Position numbers and translations under genes: made by a program. From the NCBI GenBank assembly GCA_029721515.1, contig CM056550.1, positions 26,486,619 to 26,550,618 of the forward strand: a stretch of 64,000 nt of DNA, in the 5' to 3' direction. Positions 61,001 through 64,000 of this stretch are shown here, in pieces; positions within the stretch are counted from its first letter, which is position 1, and each line of letters starts with the position of its first letter. This stretch comes from Synanceia verrucosa (lineage: Eukaryota > Chordata > Actinopteri > Perciformes > Synanceiidae). The notes below the pieces were generated by a model that was not told the DNA's origin, searched no databases, and saw only the letters and a program-made list of their open reading frames with translations.

Positions 61001-62144
61001 GTTTTGATGGTTTCCGTTCCACCTTTTATTACCTATTACCTGTTCAGTTCATTTCTGCCAAAGACGACGATGGCCTAGTTTGAAGACCCAGAAGTAACCT
61101 AACAGAGTCGCTCTGCTGTATGTGTTCTGTTTGCATTCATAGTGATTTATTACTCTTGAACCTCGCCGGGCTGATGCATCGGAGAGCTGTCTGAGAGACA
61201 AGTCTCCTGTGACAATACACTACTATGACTTTGTGTCCTATTATCATTTACATCAAGAAACTGGGTTCATGTCCAAACTGGAGCTTTTCAGTGATGGGGT
61301 GGTTGTGTGCCTTTGAAAACTCACTTTTCTAATCCTGACCTAAATAGACATCTTATACATATTTTTGATCTCACGTGTGTCTGAATCTGTTAGCCTTTGT
61401 TTTAAAGTGAGAAATTCCAAACAGCAAGAAAATCTCATTAAAAAATATATATGCTTAATGTGAATGTAAATGAGAAACCTTTCTCTCACTGGATGTTTCA
61501 CTTTGTGTCTCCATCTTTCATTCAGAGGTTTAATGCCAAGGACTCTTGAAAGCCAAATCACCATGGAGAAGACGCCGAGCTACTTTGTGACAAAAGAGAC
61601 GCCGCACCGCATCTCCGCCATGTCCCGTGATACCAAGCTCATTGTGGTGGTGCGCGACCCCGTCACTCGTGCAATATCAGATTACACCCAGACTTTATCC
61701 AAGACCCCCGACCTGCCGAGTTTCCAGGATCTGGCCTTCAGAAACCAGAGTCTGGGTATTGTGGACACATCCTGGAACGCCATTCGTATCGGCCTGTATG
61801 CTCTGCACCTTGAAAACTGGCTCCACTACTTCCCCCTGGCTCAGATCCACTTTGTAAGCGGAGAGCGTCTTATCACGGACCCGGCAGGGGAGTTGGCTCG
61901 GGTGCAAGACTTCCTTGGGTTGAAGCGCATTGTCACAGACAAACACTTTTACTTCAACCGCACCAAAGGCTTCCCTTGCCTCAAGAAGCCGGAGAGCAGC
62001 GGCTCACCTCGCTGCCTGGGAAAGTCCAAGGGCAGAACTCATGTGCAGATAGACAGAGACGCCATCGAGCAACTGCGAGACTTCTACAGACCTTACAATG
62101 TCAAGTTTTATGAGATGGTGGGTCATGATTTCAAGTGGGAGTAG
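55045..62144 (+). CDS. hs3st2: Heparan sulfate glucosamine 3-O-sulfotransferase, HS3ST2-like
   Basis: Golgi type II membrane enzyme that transfers sulfate from PAPS to the 3-OH of glucosamine in heparan sulfate. Two exons, 55045-55538 and 61526-62144, join as WYR|GLMPRTLESQIT and give 370 residues (human HS3ST2 has 367). A signal anchor (CLLALFLSYLCYCSLF, about 23-38) and a variable stem precede the sulfotransferase domain. 5'-phosphosulfate loop: KKGGTR (126-131). Probable catalytic base: Glu149 in GTETHFFDR. 3'-phosphate loop: VVVRDPVTRAISDY. Paired cysteines lie in GFPCLKK and PRCLGKSKGRTH. HFVSGERLITDPAGE, THVQID and FYRPYNVKFYE match HS3ST2; HS3ST3, 4 and 6 are the next candidates. The ATG has G at -3 and +4, and the next in-frame Met is deep in the anchor. 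The usual proline after Glu149 is threonine here. The intron interrupts at the vertebrate-conserved place. Confidence 0.95.
55956..55998. repeat. Perfect 17-bp inverted repeat
   Basis: Arms 55956-55972 (CAACAGTTATTACGGTA) and 55982-55998 are exact reverse complements around a 9-base loop. It sits in the hs3st2 intron about 420 bases after exon 1. It may be the core of a small foldback element. Confidence 0.9.
56690..57836 (-). pseudogene. Broken copy of a multi-copy teleost gene family
   Basis: Minus-strand blocks with preserved splice signals: 57832-57705 (EEFLRITTE, then after a frame change LQSKFLSQLDHLSERLLPV), about 57540-57430 (CIMKSLV, then after a frame change VYLNEDPIFVSKEYL, donor GTGAGT), and about 57060-56690 (AVEDAEKDIATTVMGIYIIQ, VVVVFEGVK, then in another frame MAFVLLFGLIYALDLSF and CTFEFVQKIILNLDGH). 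I recall this domain order from uncharacterised proteins present in dozens of copies in fish genomes, with no assigned function. At least three frame changes make it non-coding. Retained introns suggest DNA-level duplication, not retrotransposition. It lies antisense in the hs3st2 intron. Confidence 0.6.
57125..57215 (-). repeat. Retroelement-like fragment
   Basis: On the minus strand it reads GGTTCTCAGTCATCCAAG ... TTCTTGGATGAGAGGTGAAA then TGTCTTCAACAAAC. These blocks also occur, diverged, at 50217-50330. A well-known teleost retroelement tail; family name uncertain. Confidence 0.55.
58112..58565. mobile_element. piggyBac-like MITE flanked by TTAA
   Basis: A 446-bp segment (58116-58561) is bounded on both sides by TTAA (58112-58115 and 58562-58565), the target duplication typical of piggyBac elements. 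The ends are inverted repeats: CTCATTGAGTGCCAG on the left and, as reverse complement, CTTTTGAGTACCAATG on the right, sharing TTGAGTxCCA. There is no transposase inside. It lies in the hs3st2 intron. Confidence 0.5.
59740..60150. promoter_or_regulatory. Candidate intronic enhancer in hs3st2
   Basis: Non-repetitive block with a perfect POU octamer ATGCAAAT (60002-60009), several TAAT/ATTA cores and TGTCA/TGACA elements (GTCAGCTGTCAAAG), without coding potential. Resembles developmental conserved non-coding DNA. Conservation is not testable here. Confidence 0.3.
60531..60580 (+). repeat. Dispersed repeat fragment, copy 2
   Basis: Carries CCTTTTTCCTAAACC and GGGTTTGTTGCCTAAACC, the same block order as copy 1 at 1295-1348, diverged in between. 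Confidence 0.5.
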
Positions 62145-63880
62145 AGAGATATTTTTAAATGGCAAAAGAAAGATCTACATGTTCCACAAATTGAAAAAAA
62201 AAAACGGTTAGCCTGCATTAATGTGACAAGGCCAAGGTGAATAGCTAACTATCAGCAGTAAAACAGCAGAAGCAGCATTATGTTTTTTTGAAGGGACACT
62301 AATGAACAGAGCAAGCTCTAAGATCAGCCAGCATCAGCATCCTGTTTGTTGCCAGATATAGCTGTCATTTCAGCTTCAGGATCATATGATTTCTCTTCCT
62401 GTAACTGTGTATTATTGTGGAGAAGATTGCCTATTTGCTGACTGAAAAAAAGCTAAATTCCAGGGAATGGGATTAGTTCCTCTTAAAACCTGCTTCACTA
62501 ATCACAGCAGAGCTTGAAAGCAAGACCTTGGAAAATGTCAGTGAAGTCTTCAGGGAGAGCGGGATTAAGCTGCAGCACTGTGGCAGTGAATGTGAAAATG
62601 TAAAGCCATACCGCAAAGTGTGAACCACCTAATATCACTTACTGTTGGTCTCATCAGTTTCTATACAGGGTGGAAGGTTTTCTGCCTCATCCTTTCCAGC
62701 ATGAATCGGGGTCAGTTAGTATATAAGCTGTATAACATGCAGCACTTCACTTTATTCTCTGTAATTTCTTTGCCAAAAAAACACATTTATATTTTTGTTA
62801 CAAAGTATTTAAACACTTTGCCACAATGCTTGTCTATGAACGTCATTAAAAGAAGCAGAAGCACCAAACATCTTTACGACACTTTGTGAAAACTTGACCT
62901 TGCTGTTGAATTGTTTAAATCCCTGATCTGTGCAATACCTGCCTTTTCATATCTAGATTAGACCATTTACAGCTCTCACATCCGTCGACAGCCTTGTTCC
63001 CCTTTTAGGTTTATTGCATTCTGTGAGGTTTGTTGTGAACCCCGGTGGTGGTGCTGGGTGGATGAGTGGGCGTAGGTGTAAGGAATTTCAATCACTTTTC
63101 AAAGACAAAGCAGGTAACACCTAGTCATGGCAGGTTATCAAATAGATTCTGGGCCTGCATGTCACATGATTGCAGTGAAAAGTTTGGATTTGGCTTCACG
63201 GTATGAATACTAAAGTCAGACTAATACAACACTGAAGAGATTAACTAACAAGGTCCCCACTGAATTCACATTCATGACCTCCTTATTGACGACACTTCTT
63301 CTCTTGCATAGACCACAAGTATTTGATTGGAAACTATATGAGCTTAGCATTGATTATATCAGTATTATTAAAGTTAGATCCCTCAGCAGTACAGAAGAGC
63401 AGAGACTTACTCAGCATTTCAATGTGTATCTTTCAAAATCACAAGTAACAGACGCTAGAACATTGAACTCTGAGAATCTATTTCCTTAACTAATAATACT
63501 CATTAATAATGTTTTGGATCCAAGTGAAATGTAGGACACGTTGGTCCTGTCTGTTATCTACATACCTCAGAAGTCTAGTACTTTTATCTGTTTGAATACT
63601 GCTTCATCTGAAGCCGACTGAAACTCGCATGTAACAGAGTGTCCTTTGAAGATTTCTCGGTGTTTGACATGGAAATGCAGAAAGTGGAGCTCGGGAAGCC
63701 TAAAATCTGCTCTTGTTTTTATGTTCAGGCTCTCTCTCCTCATTCTTTGCATCGTCTGCAAACGCTCTCGTTGTTAAGAGAAGATTCTTGAAAGACGCTC
63801 CCCTCTCGGTGGCCCTTTCTTAGCCCAGACGTCTGCCTTTTGTCTCTTTTTCTCTTTCGCTCGCCGTCGCTCTCCTTGTC
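62145..63880 (+). other. hs3st2 3' UTR and intergenic DNA
   Basis: Begins as 3' UTR. An ATTAAA at 62845-62850 is a possible polyadenylation signal about 700 bases after the stop; no canonical AATAAA was noted before it. The rest shows no gene or named repeat. G+C rises again after about 63760, toward the promoter at the right edge. Confidence 0.45.
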
Positions 63881-63904
63881 CTAACCTTCATTAAACTCAC
63901 ACAA

Positions 63905-63960
63905 CCTCCAGGCGTGGGCGTATATATAGGCTACTCCACCTCTGATGCCCTTCTTGTCGA
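63905..63960 (+). promoter_or_regulatory. TATA promoter of a gene running off the right edge
   Basis: A TATATATA box (63921-63928) in a GC-rich setting is directly preceded by GCGTGGGCG (63912-63920), the exact EGR/Zif268 consensus. A start near 63950-63958 would be expected, with the transcript leaving the window. No start codon is visible in the last 40 bases, so the gene's identity is unknown. Confidence 0.55.
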
Positions 63961-64000
63961 GCCGGCAGCTCATTTCTGTGGCTTTTTGAGCGCACACAGG

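Overview
This window is a piece of a ray-finned (teleost) fish chromosome. The evidence is short phase-compatible exons with GT-AG introns, long introns rich in CA/TA microsatellites, relics of Tc1, hAT-like and piggyBac-like elements, and four vertebrate protein genes whose proteins are recognisable at sight. No viral, bacterial or CRISPR content was seen. Gene symbols come from remembered family sequences, not from a database search.

Layout. (1) 1-18.0 kb, plus strand: mybpc2, fast-type myosin-binding protein C. The 5' end lies off the left edge. The in-window part has at least 32 coding exons: a chain of tiny N-terminal exons, then C1, the M-domain and C2-C10, with the stop at 17918. (2) 18.2-25.8 kb, minus strand: a complete 11-exon histidine acid phosphatase of membrane type, best matching ACP4. 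It is tail-to-tail with mybpc2. (3) 25.8-39.1 kb: no recognised gene; microsatellites, a purine tract, a CAG repeat, a decayed Tc1 transposon and possible conserved regulatory DNA. (4) 39.15-41.5 kb, minus strand: lrrc4b, a synaptic LRR-Ig adhesion protein, with a likely non-coding first exon and GC-rich promoter near 45.5-45.9 kb. (5) 46-54.6 kb: intergenic, with a second Tc1 relic, a foldback repeat and candidate enhancers. (6) 55.0-62.1 kb, plus strand: a complete two-exon heparan sulfate 3-O-sulfotransferase best matching HS3ST2. Its single 6-kb intron carries a broken gene copy, a piggyBac-like MITE and possible enhancers. (7) The last 100 bases look like a TATA promoter reading off the right edge.

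mybpc2, acp4 and lrrc4b all have human counterparts on 19q13.33, so the left two thirds look like an ancient syntenic block. HS3ST2 is on human 16p12, so a break or fusion lies between lrrc4b and hs3st2. The four genes do not form a pathway: one is a sarcomere protein, one a membrane phosphatase, one a synaptic adhesion protein and one a heparan sulfate modifier. I found no convincing new biological system. The points most worth a second look are the symmetric microexon array of mybpc2, the TG repeat abutting an acp4 splice donor, the decayed multi-copy gene inside hs3st2, the TTAA-flanked MITE, and the EGR-TATA promoter at the right edge.
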